Shown here in pieces: positions 1 to 6,840 of a stretch of DNA of 8,442 bases. Each line of letters opens with the position of its first letter. The first letter of the stretch is position 1. Source of the stretch: Deltaproteobacteria bacterium (GTDB lineage Bacteria > Desulfobacterota > Deferrimicrobia > Deferrimicrobiales > Deferrimicrobiaceae). A model generated the notes under the pieces. The model made no database searches. It had not been told where the DNA came from and saw only the letters and a list, made by a program, of their open reading frames with translations. The position numbers were made by a program, and so were the translations under genes. The stretch is taken from positions 1 to 8,442 of the forward strand of contig JAJZRM010000106.1 in assembly GCA_021802685.1 (NCBI GenBank), in the 5' to 3' direction.

Positions 1-1388
1 TCATTGATCTCTGCAAAGGCTTTTCCCTGGCCGTGCGTCTTTATGTAGGCAACCGCTTTCTTCACAAGGGCCTCAGCCTCTGCCGTTGTCCCCTTGAAGA
101 ACGATACCATTTCTCTCAGTTCCACGGTCAGTTTGGCAAGATCGTCGGCCGAAACCTTTATATTCTGCGATGACGAAGCAGCCTTTTTCGTAATATCGGA
201 TATATTCTCCATGCTCCGCGTCACTTCTTCCGTGGCTGTCGACTGCTGCTCGGTCGCCGCTGCAATCCTCTGAACAATGTCCCCGGCGCCGGTGGACGCC
301 TCAACGATGGAATCCATGGACGAACTAGCCTCTTTGGCAAGTCCGACGCCGCTTTCGACCTCGCTGCTTGCCCGTTTGATCGCTTCGACAGACTCTTCCG
401 AAGCGCGCTGAATGGAACTGATCCTGCGGGCGATGTCCTTGGTCGCCTGGCTCGTTCTCTCCGCCAGTTTCCGTATCTCGTCCGCGACAACGGCAAAGCC
501 CTTGCCTTGCTCTCCCGCGCGGGAGGCTTCTATGGCCGCATTCAGCGCCAACAGGTTCGTCTGGTCGGCGATGTCGTTGATGACGGCGACAATTTCACCG
601 ACCTGTTTGGAGCTGCTGCCAAGTTCCTCGATGGTTTTTGCCGCCTCCCCGGTCATTTTGGCGATTTTCCTCATGTCGTCGGCCGTCGTATCCACGATAT
701 TTCTTCCCTTGGCGGCCGTTTCGGATGCCTTATGCGTCGCGTCCGCGGCGTAAGCCGCATTTTTGGCCACATCCGTAATGGTCTGCGAGACTTCGGTGAT
801 CGCGGTCACAATCTGATCGATATGCCGGGAAAGTTCCTGCGAACCCTTGCTGAGATCATCGGACGAATCCGAGAGCCGGTGGCTTCCGACGGCCACATTG
901 TCGGAAACCATCTTGACGCTTGCTATGACCCCTCTCAGTTTTACCACCATCGTCTGCATCGCTTCGAGCAGCTTGCCTATTTCGTCGGAACTCTTTACCT
1001 CGACTTGTTTATTCAAATTGCCGGCGGCAAGGGCGTCGGCGATATACAGCGCGTGATGCAGCGGACGGACGATACCGCGTGTCAGGTATGCTGCGATCAA
1101 CGCCGCCAGCGCAATGACAACGCCGGTAAAAATAAACATGAGCAGGCGCGCGTTTTCGTACATATCAACCGATTCGGCATAAAGGGCTTCCGCGGATTCG
1201 CCCTTCCCCTTATCCGAATCGGTGTCCGCGGGCTTTGCCTGGACAACATTCGCTTTGGCCATGTTGACCAGGTTCGCCTGGATCCTGCTCATGTTGTAGA
1301 TTGCGATAAACGTGGTGGCGGTCGTGAGGAACAGCACAATCCCGAAGCCGATGAACAATCGCGATCCGATTTTCATGTTGGCAAGCAT
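1..1388 (-). CDS. Methyl-accepting chemotaxis protein with C-terminal Cache domain (partial, 3' end outside window)
   Basis: Inner-membrane chemoreceptor that signals to CheA/CheW; 462 residues are visible and the frame is still open at base 3. Order: TM1 about residues 11-31, a short periplasmic loop 32-81, TM2 82-102, a HAMP domain 103-155 (RGIVRPL, then SSDEIGKL), and a long coiled-coil signalling domain. The signalling tip near 270-312 contains DIADQTNLLALNAAIEASR, GKGFAVVADEIRKLAERT and flanking Ala/Glu/Gln-rich heptads. After FFKG the chain continues with EALVKKAVAYIKTHGQGKAF, which resembles the first helix of a single Cache (sCache_2-like) domain, so a sensor probably lies in the cytoplasm at the C-terminus. 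The start is ATG 1388, with a GGAGG-type Shine-Dalgarno six bases upstream; the next in-frame ATG (1376) is too far from it. The loop is too short for an ordinary periplasmic sensor. The receptor class is certain; the Cache call rests on about 25 residues. Confidence 0.96.
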   Translation of the reverse strand, partial: MLANMKIGSRLFIGFGIVLFLTTATTFIAIYNMSRIQANLVNMAKANVVQAKPADTDSDKGKGESAEALYAESVDMYENARLLMFIFTGVVIALAALIAAYLTRGIVRPLHHALYIADALAAGNLNKQVEVKSSDEIGKLLEAMQTMVVKLRGVIASVKMVSDNVAVGSHRLSDSSDDLSKGSQELSRHIDQIVTAITEVSQTITDVAKNAAYAADATHKASETAAKGRNIVDTTADDMRKIAKMTGEAAKTIEELGSSSKQVGEIVAVINDIADQTNLLALNAAIEASRAGEQGKGFAVVADEIRKLAERTSQATKDIARRISSIQRASEESVEAIKRASSEVESGVGLAKEASSSMDSIVEASTGAGDIVQRIAAATEQQSTATEEVTRSMENISDITKKAASSSQNIKVSADDLAKLTVELREMVSFFKGTTAEAEALVKKAVAYIKTHGQGKAFAEIN

Positions 1389-1414
1389 ATTCCCCCTCCC
1401 CGCTGGGTTAACCA

Positions 1415-1443
1415 ATATTACCGAGGAAATCGAACGGATACAA
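1415..1443 (-). promoter_or_regulatory. Candidate sigma-70 promoter of the chemoreceptor gene
   Basis: On the minus strand TTGTAT (1443-1438) and TAATAT (1420-1415) are separated by exactly 17 bases and lie 27 bases upstream of the start codon. The -35 matches consensus at three of six positions and the -10 at four of six, so the spacing is the main support. No sigma-28 element was seen for this gene on its own strand. Confidence 0.35.
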
Positions 1444-1474
1444 CAAATCGCCGGTTGCCCCCCCGCCATAAGGA

Positions 1475-1502
1475 TAAAGTTTTCGCCTCGAGCCGCCGTA
1501 AA
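1475..1502 (+). promoter_or_regulatory. Candidate sigma-28 (FliA) promoter
   Basis: TAAAGTTT (1475-1482) is identical to the textbook FliA -35 element. GCCGTAAA (1495-1502) matches the GCCGATAA -10 at six of eight positions. The spacer is 12 bases against the usual 11. It points toward the exported protein that starts at 1535, leaving a leader of about 25 bases. The adjacent divergent chemoreceptor gives it context, but chance occurrence cannot be excluded. Confidence 0.35.
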
Positions 1503-1534
1503 GATGGAGGTCACCAAGAGTGAAGGAGGTGCGT

Positions 1535-2023
1535 ATGAAAAGGCGTTTCCAATGGGGGGCGGTTTTCGCGATCCTGGCAGTCCTTGCCATTTACGGCCCG
1601 CCAGGTTCCGCTCGGGCGGAAATCAACCTCAACATCAACATCGGCCCGCCGCCGGTTGTCGTGGCGGAACCCGCCGAAGTTGCGGTGATCCCCGAGTTCG
1701 GAGTCTATTTCGTTCCTTCCGGGGATCCGGATCTCTTTTTCTACGCCGGGTATTGGTGGTCGCCGCGGGGTGACCGATGGTACCGCGCCCGGGCCCATAA
1801 CGGCCCCTGGAATGTGGTGGAGCGGCGCACCGTCCCGAGGCAGGTGATCCTGGTCCCGAAGGATTACCGGGTCCGGTACGGAAAGGCGAAACATGTCCCT
1901 TACGGTCAGTGGAAAAAAACCCATTACCGGAAGGGGGATGAAGACGGCCGGGGGAGGGACCACCGCAATGGAAAGCAGTACAAGAAGGCAGGCAAGCGGG
2001 GACATGGCCATGATGACGACTGA
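1535..2023 (+). CDS. Small exported protein, PPPVVV/GPW family, function unknown
   Basis: A 162-residue precursor. It has a Sec signal peptide (MKRR, hydrophobic core, likely cleavage after SARA at about residue 28). Next comes INLNINIGPPPVVVAEPAEV, then VIPEFGVYFVPSGDPDLFFY, GYWWSPRGDRWYRAR and HNGPWNVVERRTVP, and finally a strongly basic/His tail ending GHGHDDD. The aromatic W-Y-R and GPW pattern is familiar from uncharacterised periplasmic proteins common in Geobacter-type bacteria; no biochemical role is known to me. ATG 1535 is preferred because AAGGAGGT (1523-1530) sits five bases upstream; the in-frame GTG at 1520 would place that ribosome site inside the coding region. The gene is monocistronic and divergent from the chemoreceptor. 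The His/Asp/Gly-rich tail might bind metal or polyanions, which is speculation. Confidence 0.9.
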   Translation: MKRRFQWGAVFAILAVLAIYGPPGSARAEINLNINIGPPPVVVAEPAEVAVIPEFGVYFVPSGDPDLFFYAGYWWSPRGDRWYRARAHNGPWNVVERRTVPRQVILVPKDYRVRYGKAKHVPYGQWKKTHYRKGDEDGRGRDHRNGKQYKKAGKRGHGHDDD

Positions 2024-2154
2024 CGGCCGGCCCTGCCGGGCAACCGCGCCCGACGCGGCCCGCGCTGCGGAAACGACCTCGCGGCCGACTTCGTGACATC
2101 GAAGGGCCGGGGCGAGCGATTCCCGCATCGCCCCGGCCTTCCGGTTGCCATCCT

Positions 2155-2412
2155 GCCCTGGCGCCGGACGCCCGCGTGGCGGTGGCCATGCGCGACGGCC
2201 CCGAGGAGGGCCTGAGGTTGATCCACGCCATCCTCGCGCGCGGCGACCTGGCCGATTACCACTTGGCGCACGCGGCGCGGGCGGATCTTTGCCGGCGGCT
2301 AGGCAGAACGGCCGAGGCCAGGGCTTCCTACGAACGTGCCCTCACCCTCGCCCTCGCCCGGCAGGAGCCGGAGCGGCGATTTCTCGCGCGGCGGCTGACG
2401 GAATTGGGCTGA
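2155..2412 (+). pseudogene. Remnant of an ECF42-type sigma factor (C-terminal TPR-like part only)
   Basis: The frame reads ALAPDARVAVAMRDGPEEG, then a TPR-like stretch containing DLADYHLAHAARADLCRRLG, AEARASYERAL and ARQEPERRFLARRLTELG, followed by TGA. This closely resembles the end of the C-terminal domain (DUF6596/TPR region) of ECF42-group RNA polymerase sigma factors, usually about 400 residues long. The sigma-2 and sigma-4 DNA- and core-binding domains are absent, and the sequence upstream to 2024 shows no resemblance in any frame. The usual segment between LAP and VAVAM (typically a VVALNRA-like stretch) is shortened, consistent with a deletion near 2166-2175. A GTG at 2176 could open a 78-residue frame but has no clear ribosome site. 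The fragment cannot act as a sigma factor. Recognition is from memory of the family. Confidence 0.75.
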
Positions 2413-2543
2413 ATTTCATTTCGGTGTCGATTTCCGGCGTTACCGGGACGGGAAGAACTCATGAGCACGCAATCGAACAGCGGCCCTCATGGAAATACCC
2501 TGTCCGTCGCCTGCTCATCGCGTACCTCTCTTTCACCGTCCCA

Positions 2544-4253
2544 TCATTGACTCGGCTGTGCCGCTTCCGTCCGAAGGCGTTGGAAAACAAACCGATACTC
2601 CTTGTCCAGCTGGTCGCTGCCGCCGGCCCGTACCTTCTCCAGCGCCGCCTCCTTGCCGGCGGAAATGCGCTCCCGGACGGCCTGCACGATCGGGCGCCGT
2701 TCGGGATGCAGGCGGAACTGATCTTCGAGGGGGACCAGCCGGTCCAACATGCCGGCATCCGCCAATTTCTCGACCTCCTCCCGGAACGCCCGAATTGCGG
2801 CTTTGTGCGCGTCCGCCATCTCCTGGTAATAAACGAGCGCGACGTTGCCGGCGGCATATCGCAACTTCAAGTCGACGCTCTGCCGGAATATCCGATCGCT
2901 TTCATACCGCGCGAGCAATTCCGGGGCGTACTGCTTGACCGCGGCGGTATTGATGTCCGCCATCGCCATTTCCGCAACGAAAAACTCGTCCTTCGGTTTG
3001 TCGAAAACGCGGATGGCACGTTCCACCGCCCAATCGTCCCACGCCTTGAGCTCGGCCTGCATCCTTTGCTCTTCCCGCAACGGGTTCGCAAGCGGCGCTT
3101 CGGGATTCTCCGGAAACGGACCGGCCGGCCGGCTGCCGGGAAACAGGAACATGCTGACGAAGTCTTCCGCCGGTTTCCCCGCGCTTGCCGCCGGCGTCGC
3201 AGGGGGCAGCGCCGGTGGAGCGGGCGTTGCCGATCGCAGGAGCGCCGGTTCCGGGTTCGTTCCGTCAAGGCGCGCCGGGGAAGGCCCGAGCGGCTGGTCA
3301 AAACCGGTCCGCGCCTTCTCGGACGCATCTTCCGGCGCCGTTGCCGACGCGGCAGCCTGTGAAGCGGCAGCCTGCCGTTGCAAAGACGCCGGCTGCACGG
3401 CCGCGGCGTCGCGTTGCGTCGCGTCCAGCAATGCCTGCTGCTCTTCCGGCGGAAGCTTGCTGACCAACTCGGCAACATCCGCCAACTGCTGCGGAGTCAT
3501 GCTCCCCGGATCCGGCAATGCGGTCTGCGAGTCCGGAACAACCTTTCGATCGTCGCCGATCTTCAGTTGCAAACCCGATCCGGCCGCCGACATCGCATTG
3601 CCCAGCCCCGACCCCTGCCCGGGGCCGCCCGTGTAGACGCCCGGCAACCCGGGGATCCCGAAGGGCACCTTGCCGTCGTTGAGATAAACACCCGGCAAAC
3701 CCTTGATTCCCGCCTGCCCGCCGGCGCCATCCCCGATTTTCAGCTTCAAGCCGGAACTGTCGCCGGACGTTTCCTTCATCTTCAGGTCAGGCAATCCGCC
3801 CAGCTTAAGCGTCGCCGCAAGGCGGTTATACATCGCCGCCAGCCTGCGTGCCTCCTCCTCCCGGTGTTGGCGTTCGGCTTCCGCCTGGCGGCGCCGCAGT
3901 TCCGCCATCATCTGTTGCTTTTGCCGCTCCGCCTGCGGATCGGAACCCGAGCCGAACAGCCACCGGCCAAGCGCATAGCCGAGGTTATAACTGGCTCCAT
4001 GGAGGCCGTTGTACATGTTGGAATCGGCGCCGGAAGCACCCCCTCCCCTGCCGCCCCAGTTCGGACCGGGGTTGCATTGTATCCTCGGTCCGCTGCCGCT
4101 GACGGTCCCTCCGCACGCCCTGCACCAGGATTCGTATGCGCCGGCGTTCCCCCACGAAGGAGGAGCGCTGTTGCAGTTCTGCGCCTCGGCGGGAAGCCCC
4201 AGCGCCGCTACTCCCCCTCCGAGAAAAACAGCCGCGGCCAAGTGCCACTTCAT
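2544..4253 (-). CDS. Exported protein with four-cysteine N-terminal module and coiled coil, function unknown
   Basis: A 569-residue precursor. The signal peptide ends near residue 24 (PAEA/QN). A compact Cys module follows: Cys27, Cys44, Cys47 and Cys60, including WCRACGGTVSGSGPRIQC, a CxxC plus two outer cysteines that could form disulfides or a metal site. Then come a Gly-rich linker, a hydrophobic YNLGYALGRWLFG patch (about 89-101) and a charged coiled coil (106-147). Duplicated motifs follow: GLKLKIGDG (168-176) with GLQLKIGDD (227-235), and GLPGVY at 185 and 202. After a Pro/Ala-rich stretch, a mainly helical C-terminal domain spans roughly 395-569. ATG 4253 has GGGAGG six bases upstream. 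It lies 24 bases after the frameshifted TPR gene and is probably co-transcribed with it. The protein is likely periplasmic or envelope-associated; I know of no assigned function. Confidence 0.88.
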   Translation of the reverse strand: MKWHLAAAVFLGGGVAALGLPAEAQNCNSAPPSWGNAGAYESWCRACGGTVSGSGPRIQCNPGPNWGGRGGGASGADSNMYNGLHGASYNLGYALGRWLFGSGSDPQAERQKQQMMAELRRRQAEAERQHREEEARRLAAMYNRLAATLKLGGLPDLKMKETSGDSSGLKLKIGDGAGGQAGIKGLPGVYLNDGKVPFGIPGLPGVYTGGPGQGSGLGNAMSAAGSGLQLKIGDDRKVVPDSQTALPDPGSMTPQQLADVAELVSKLPPEEQQALLDATQRDAAAVQPASLQRQAAASQAAASATAPEDASEKARTGFDQPLGPSPARLDGTNPEPALLRSATPAPPALPPATPAASAGKPAEDFVSMFLFPGSRPAGPFPENPEAPLANPLREEQRMQAELKAWDDWAVERAIRVFDKPKDEFFVAEMAMADINTAAVKQYAPELLARYESDRIFRQSVDLKLRYAAGNVALVYYQEMADAHKAAIRAFREEVEKLADAGMLDRLVPLEDQFRLHPERRPIVQAVRERISAGKEAALEKVRAGGSDQLDKEYRFVFQRLRTEAAQPSQ

Positions 4254-4277
4254 GCTCGCCTCCCGGCGGGAACCGTA

Positions 4278-4939
4278 TTACCTGATCTTCGACTGCCAGA
4301 CCACGATCTGATCGCGGGCCGGTTGCGCATCGGGCGCATCGGGTCTCAATTCCAGGTAGCGCTTCATGTGGAGCACGGCTTGCCCGTGCATCCCGACTTC
4401 TCCGTACAACCGGGCCGCGTTGAACTGCCCCTCGGGCCACAAAGGCAAGACCTGAAGGCCCTGTCATAGAAATCGACGGCATCCACGAACCGGCGGGCAT
4501 ACGCAACCTTGTCCTTCCCCCACCAGATCCGGGGAAGGGAGGTCGTACGATACCCGGTCGGAGCGTTCGGCAAGAACGGCGAATGAAACTCGACCGAAAA
4601 GGCGGGAATCTCGTTGTACGGGAATGATCGGGACCGCGGCTGCGTAGCCCACCTTGCGACATCGTCGACTTCCGTATATGAGAAGCCGGTCATTGTCACC
4701 GAGATATTTTCATAATGATGACGAAAACGTTCGTCGCCGCCGCGAATCCCGGCGTTGTTGAGTCCGTCGCGGATCGCGTGCAAGGCTGCGGGAGCCGTCA
4801 TTGCCGGACGTTCAGGCTTGGACGGAGGCGGGGGTTGAAACGCTACGGCGAAAGCGTTGCCTCCGCAAGGCCCGGAAGTTAACATGCCGAGCAGGACGGC
4901 ACATCCGATCATAAGCCGCCGAATCGCCGAATCCTTCAT
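4278..4939 (-). pseudogene. Exported TPR-like protein, frameshifted near 4455
   Basis: From ATG 4939 (GAGGT seven bases upstream) the frame encodes a signal peptide (about residues 1-31, ending NAFA) and a Pro-rich linker. A domain follows with YENISVTMTGFSYTEV, SFPYNEIPAFSVEFHSPF and LPRIWWGKDKVAYARRFVDA. Its strand pattern ending in a helix is reminiscent of PH-like folds, which is inference. After VDFYDRA the frame breaks. Continuing one base later gives QVLPLWPEGQFNAARLYGEV, then GMHGQAVLHMKRYLELRPDA and a TAA at 4280-4278, a clear TPR continuation of FVDAVDFYDRAL. Loss of one base from a Leu codon at about 4455-4456 explains everything; unshifted, the original frame runs on into unrelated sequence. 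A natural mutation and a base-calling error are equally possible. An in-frame ATG at 4960 also exists but lacks as good a ribosome site. Confidence 0.8.
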
Positions 4940-4981
4940 AACCGCACCTCGCACGGTCATTTTTCCGGCCTCTTGCTTTGT

Positions 4982-5010
4982 ATTATCGGCAAGATCTTCC
5001 CGTTTAATAA
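4982..5010 (-). promoter_or_regulatory. Candidate promoter of the TPR/exported-protein unit
   Basis: On the minus strand TTATTA (5010-5005) and GATAAT (4987-4982) are 17 bases apart and about 42 bases upstream of ATG 4939. The -10 is good (five of six) and the -35 is weak (three of six). It is the only plausible sigma-70 pair seen in the 264-base gap upstream of the unit. Confidence 0.35.
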
Positions 5011-5203
5011 GCCCATGAATTTCCTCCACGCCGCCGCCCCGGCCCGGAAAATCCGGCAATGCCGGACAGGGCGATGTCGATAAGCGCTTCGGAAATTTGC
5101 AGTGATTTTTTATCGCCATCGCCATGCGAAAGGCGTACAATGCGGAATTTAAAAAGATTGGCGGCGCCTTGCTTCCAAATCATCACCCTCGAAGGGGCAC
5201 ACA

Positions 5204-5623
5204 TTGGAATCCACATTGAATTATCTCGAACCCAGAGCAAAGGAAATCAAGGATTCTCTTACGCATTTCATGCTAAATCATTCAGAGATCGAAGCTCGTA
5301 AACCATATGATGAAGTTTGGTGCATGGGCCCGGAAGGAGATCGTTATTTTGCCGACATGGATAGTGTTGGCATGAAGATGCAATCCTATTTATTGGAAAG
5401 TTACCGCAAATTTCACTCCATGTTACATGAGTTATTAAAGGATCAACCAGAGGACGTGTTGTCAAAAATATCAAAGTCTAACGAAGTAATAACTCGAATA
5501 ATAGAACATAAGCTTACTTTTTGCGAAAGTTCTAAACAAGCGTTACATATTGCTTTGGCAGCATTTGAGGAACAGTTGAATATTTTAAAAGATACACTCA
5601 AAGAAAAGATTCCGCAAAACTAA
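5204..5623 (+). CDS. AT-rich orphan gene, helical cytosolic protein of unknown function
   Basis: A 139-residue protein with no signal peptide or membrane segment. The start is TTG 5204, with GAAGGGG ending six bases upstream; an in-frame stop at 5150-5152 limits any extension, and the first in-frame ATG is 5270. The sequence predicts long amphipathic helices, for example SYRKFHSMLHELLKDQPEDV and AAFEEQLNILKDTLKEKI, around a central segment with DEVWCMGPEGDRYFADMDSV. Two cysteines are present. Base composition is visibly much poorer in GC than every neighbour, with many A/T-ending codons (TTA, AAA, ATA, GAA) where flanking genes use G/C, so recent acquisition is likely. It is convergent with the methyltransferase operon and has no partner gene beside it. 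I do not recognise the family; a coiled-coil small accessory or defence-related protein is possible but unsupported. Confidence 0.8.
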   Translation: MESTLNYLEPRAKEIKDSLTHFMLNHSEIEARKPYDEVWCMGPEGDRYFADMDSVGMKMQSYLLESYRKFHSMLHELLKDQPEDVLSKISKSNEVITRIIEHKLTFCESSKQALHIALAAFEEQLNILKDTLKEKIPQN

Positions 5624-5710
5624 CTCATATGACCCAGTAACTTGGCCGGAACGCTCCCGCCGTTCGTCACGCCTGTTCGTATGCTCCGACCGAAGCATAT
5701 GTTACGTCCC

Positions 5711-6376
5711 TCAGGTGAACCCGGTTCCCCGAGCGGGAGGATCCGCCACTTCCCGCTCCTTTCCCCTTTGAACGGCCGAGACGTCGGTCGCGTCGTCACG
5801 TTTCCGCAAAATCACCCCGAACAGATCCCTGGGAAGGCTCCCCTCCTGCATTCGTCGAAGGTTCAGGATCTCGTACCCGGCGGCGAGATCCCGGATCTTC
5901 CGTTCGCTGAAGAAATGGACGACGAAACCGCCGATGTCGTACATGTCCTCTGATTTGCGGACCCCGGCCCCGTAGTGCTTATCGGTGGTGCTGCGTACCG
6001 AATAGAGGGCCAGGCCGTCCGGCTTGAGGATTCGACGGATCTCTCCGAGGATCGCCCTCGACTCCTCGGTGGACAGTTCCATGCAAAGCAACATGTGGGA
6101 ATAGCAGGCATCGAAGGAACCGTCAGGGAAAGGCAGCGGCTTCCGCAGATCGAAGGACAGCACGGCGATGCGGTCGGAAACACCGATCTTCCTGGCCGAT
6201 CCCTCCAGTTTAAGAAGCCCCGCCTCCGAATAATCCAGCGCCGTTACCTGGAAACCTTCCGTGGCGAAGAGCAGGGTGTCCCGTCCCTGGCCGCATCCCA
6301 GCTCCAGAACGGATTGCGCTTCCGCGCCTTTGAAGAGATTTACGGCCGTGCGAGCCCGATCAGAGGGAATATCCAC
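5711..6376 (-). CDS. Class I SAM-dependent methyltransferase (last gene of the ArsR operon)
   Basis: A Rossmann-fold methyltransferase of about 221 residues. Motif I is VLELGCGQGRDTLLFA. The acidic end of beta-2 is VTALDYSE. Then come FDLRKPLPFPDGSFDACYSH (motif IV region) and a post-IV segment with ILGEIRRILKPDGLALYSVR. Later motifs HYGAGVRKSEDMYDIGGFVV and HFFSERKI are typical of a TehB/UbiE-like subgroup of small-molecule methyltransferases; the substrate cannot be inferred. The C-terminal tail after VILRKRD is a low-complexity extension. GTG 6376 is chosen because GGAGG lies six bases upstream; ATG 6400 and TTG 6424 are in frame but lack well-spaced ribosome sites. The N-terminus before SDRAR overlaps the upstream membrane gene in another frame, and a usual N-terminal lead-in seems missing. 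The catalytic core is complete. Confidence 0.85.
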   Translation of the reverse strand: MDIPSDRARTAVNLFKGAEAQSVLELGCGQGRDTLLFATEGFQVTALDYSEAGLLKLEGSARKIGVSDRIAVLSFDLRKPLPFPDGSFDACYSHMLLCMELSTEESRAILGEIRRILKPDGLALYSVRSTTDKHYGAGVRKSEDMYDIGGFVVHFFSERKIRDLAAGYEILNLRRMQEGSLPRDLFGVILRKRDDATDVSAVQRGKEREVADPPARGTGFT

Positions 6377-6543
6377 ATTCCCCCTCCCCAGAACATCCAT
6401 GGTCCCATCGGCATGCCTCCCCAAGTCGGCGCAATAGACCGCGCGTAATGTCTTCCGTAGAAAACTTCCGAGGCGATTCCCAGAAACATCAGCAGGATCA
6501 CCGCGGCGACCAATACGGCGAAACCCGTCCGGAAGCCCCTCAT
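6340..6543 (-). CDS. Small Met/Trp-rich membrane protein, probably C-terminally truncated
   Basis: A 67-residue protein. TM1 covers about residues 8-28 (FAVLVAAVILLMFLGIASEV), followed by a short loop containing FYGRHYARSIAPTWGG. Then comes MPMGPWMFWGGGMWIFPLIG, which looks like the start of a second membrane segment that ends abruptly at LARP and a TAA. Related small membrane proteins with a GGMW-(I/L)FPL motif usually continue through a full second helix and a cytoplasmic tail, so the C-terminus is probably lost. Its ATG overlaps the stop of the winged-helix gene (ATGA) and there is no separate ribosome site, so translation is probably coupled. The last 37 bases overlap the methyltransferase in a different frame. 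The Met-rich loop could face a soft metal; this is inference. Confidence 0.7.
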   Translation of the reverse strand: MRGFRTGFAVLVAAVILLMFLGIASEVFYGRHYARSIAPTWGGMPMGPWMFWGGGMWIFPLIGLARP

Positions 6544-6812
6544 GGGTTATGCCCGGCGCTGAGTTTGACCTTGCCTTGGCGAGCCATCTTGGAAAGAAGG
6601 AAGACCGCGCTCTCCTTCGTCAACTTGAAATGTTCCGCCACATCTTCCGGGGCGACGGTTTCCCTGCCTTTAAGGAACTCCAGGATCTCCGCCTCGATCT
6701 GGCCGAGCCACTCCTCGAACAGCGCCCGAAGTTCGGGGGTGGCGTAGGCCGCCATCTCCGCCGATTTGGTGATGGAACCGAACATGCCCTTCATCATTTC
6801 CATCGGATCCAT
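6540..6812 (-). CDS. Small winged-helix protein, probable DNA-binding regulator
   Basis: A 90-residue protein. The N-terminal helix is Met-rich (MDPMEMMKGMFGSI), followed by a helix around ELRALFEEWLGQIEAEILEF. Residues about 43-86 form a compact winged-helix pattern: EILEFLKGRETVAPEDVAEH, FKLTKESAVFLLSKMARQGK and VKLSAG (the helix-turn-helix followed by a short wing). ATG 6812 is supported by AAGGGGAG about four bases upstream. It begins 28 bases after the ArsR stop and overlaps the next start by four bases, so all four genes form one operon. It may act with ArsR as a second DNA-binding component or may bind protein rather than DNA. I do not know a characterised homologue. Confidence 0.78.
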   Translation of the reverse strand: MDPMEMMKGMFGSITKSAEMAAYATPELRALFEEWLGQIEAEILEFLKGRETVAPEDVAEHFKLTKESAVFLLSKMARQGKVKLSAGHNP

Positions 6813-6840
6813 GATCTCCCCTTCCGCGATTTTGTTCCGA

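Noticed and set aside
507..1523. Long plus-strand open frame opposite the chemoreceptor
   Set aside because: Antisense shadow of an unmistakable chemoreceptor; product is Arg/His-rich with no recognisable motif.
2145..3362. 405-codon plus-strand frame crossing the sigma-factor remnant and the 569-residue gene
   Set aside because: Shadow frame: overlaps the recognisable ECF42 frame and runs antisense to a gene with signal peptide and ribosome site; composition is Arg/Gly/Pro-rich.
3378..4469. 363-codon plus-strand frame
   Set aside because: Antisense to the exported protein and the TPR gene; high-GC shadow without motifs or ribosome site.
4940..5140. N-terminal extension of the TPR frame up to 5140
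   Set aside because: No resemblance to a protein domain, it would bury the signal peptide, and a candidate promoter lies within it.
5680..5699. TATGCT/AGCATA hairpin between convergent genes as a terminator
   Set aside because: Only a 6-base stem with an 8-base loop and no T-run on either strand.
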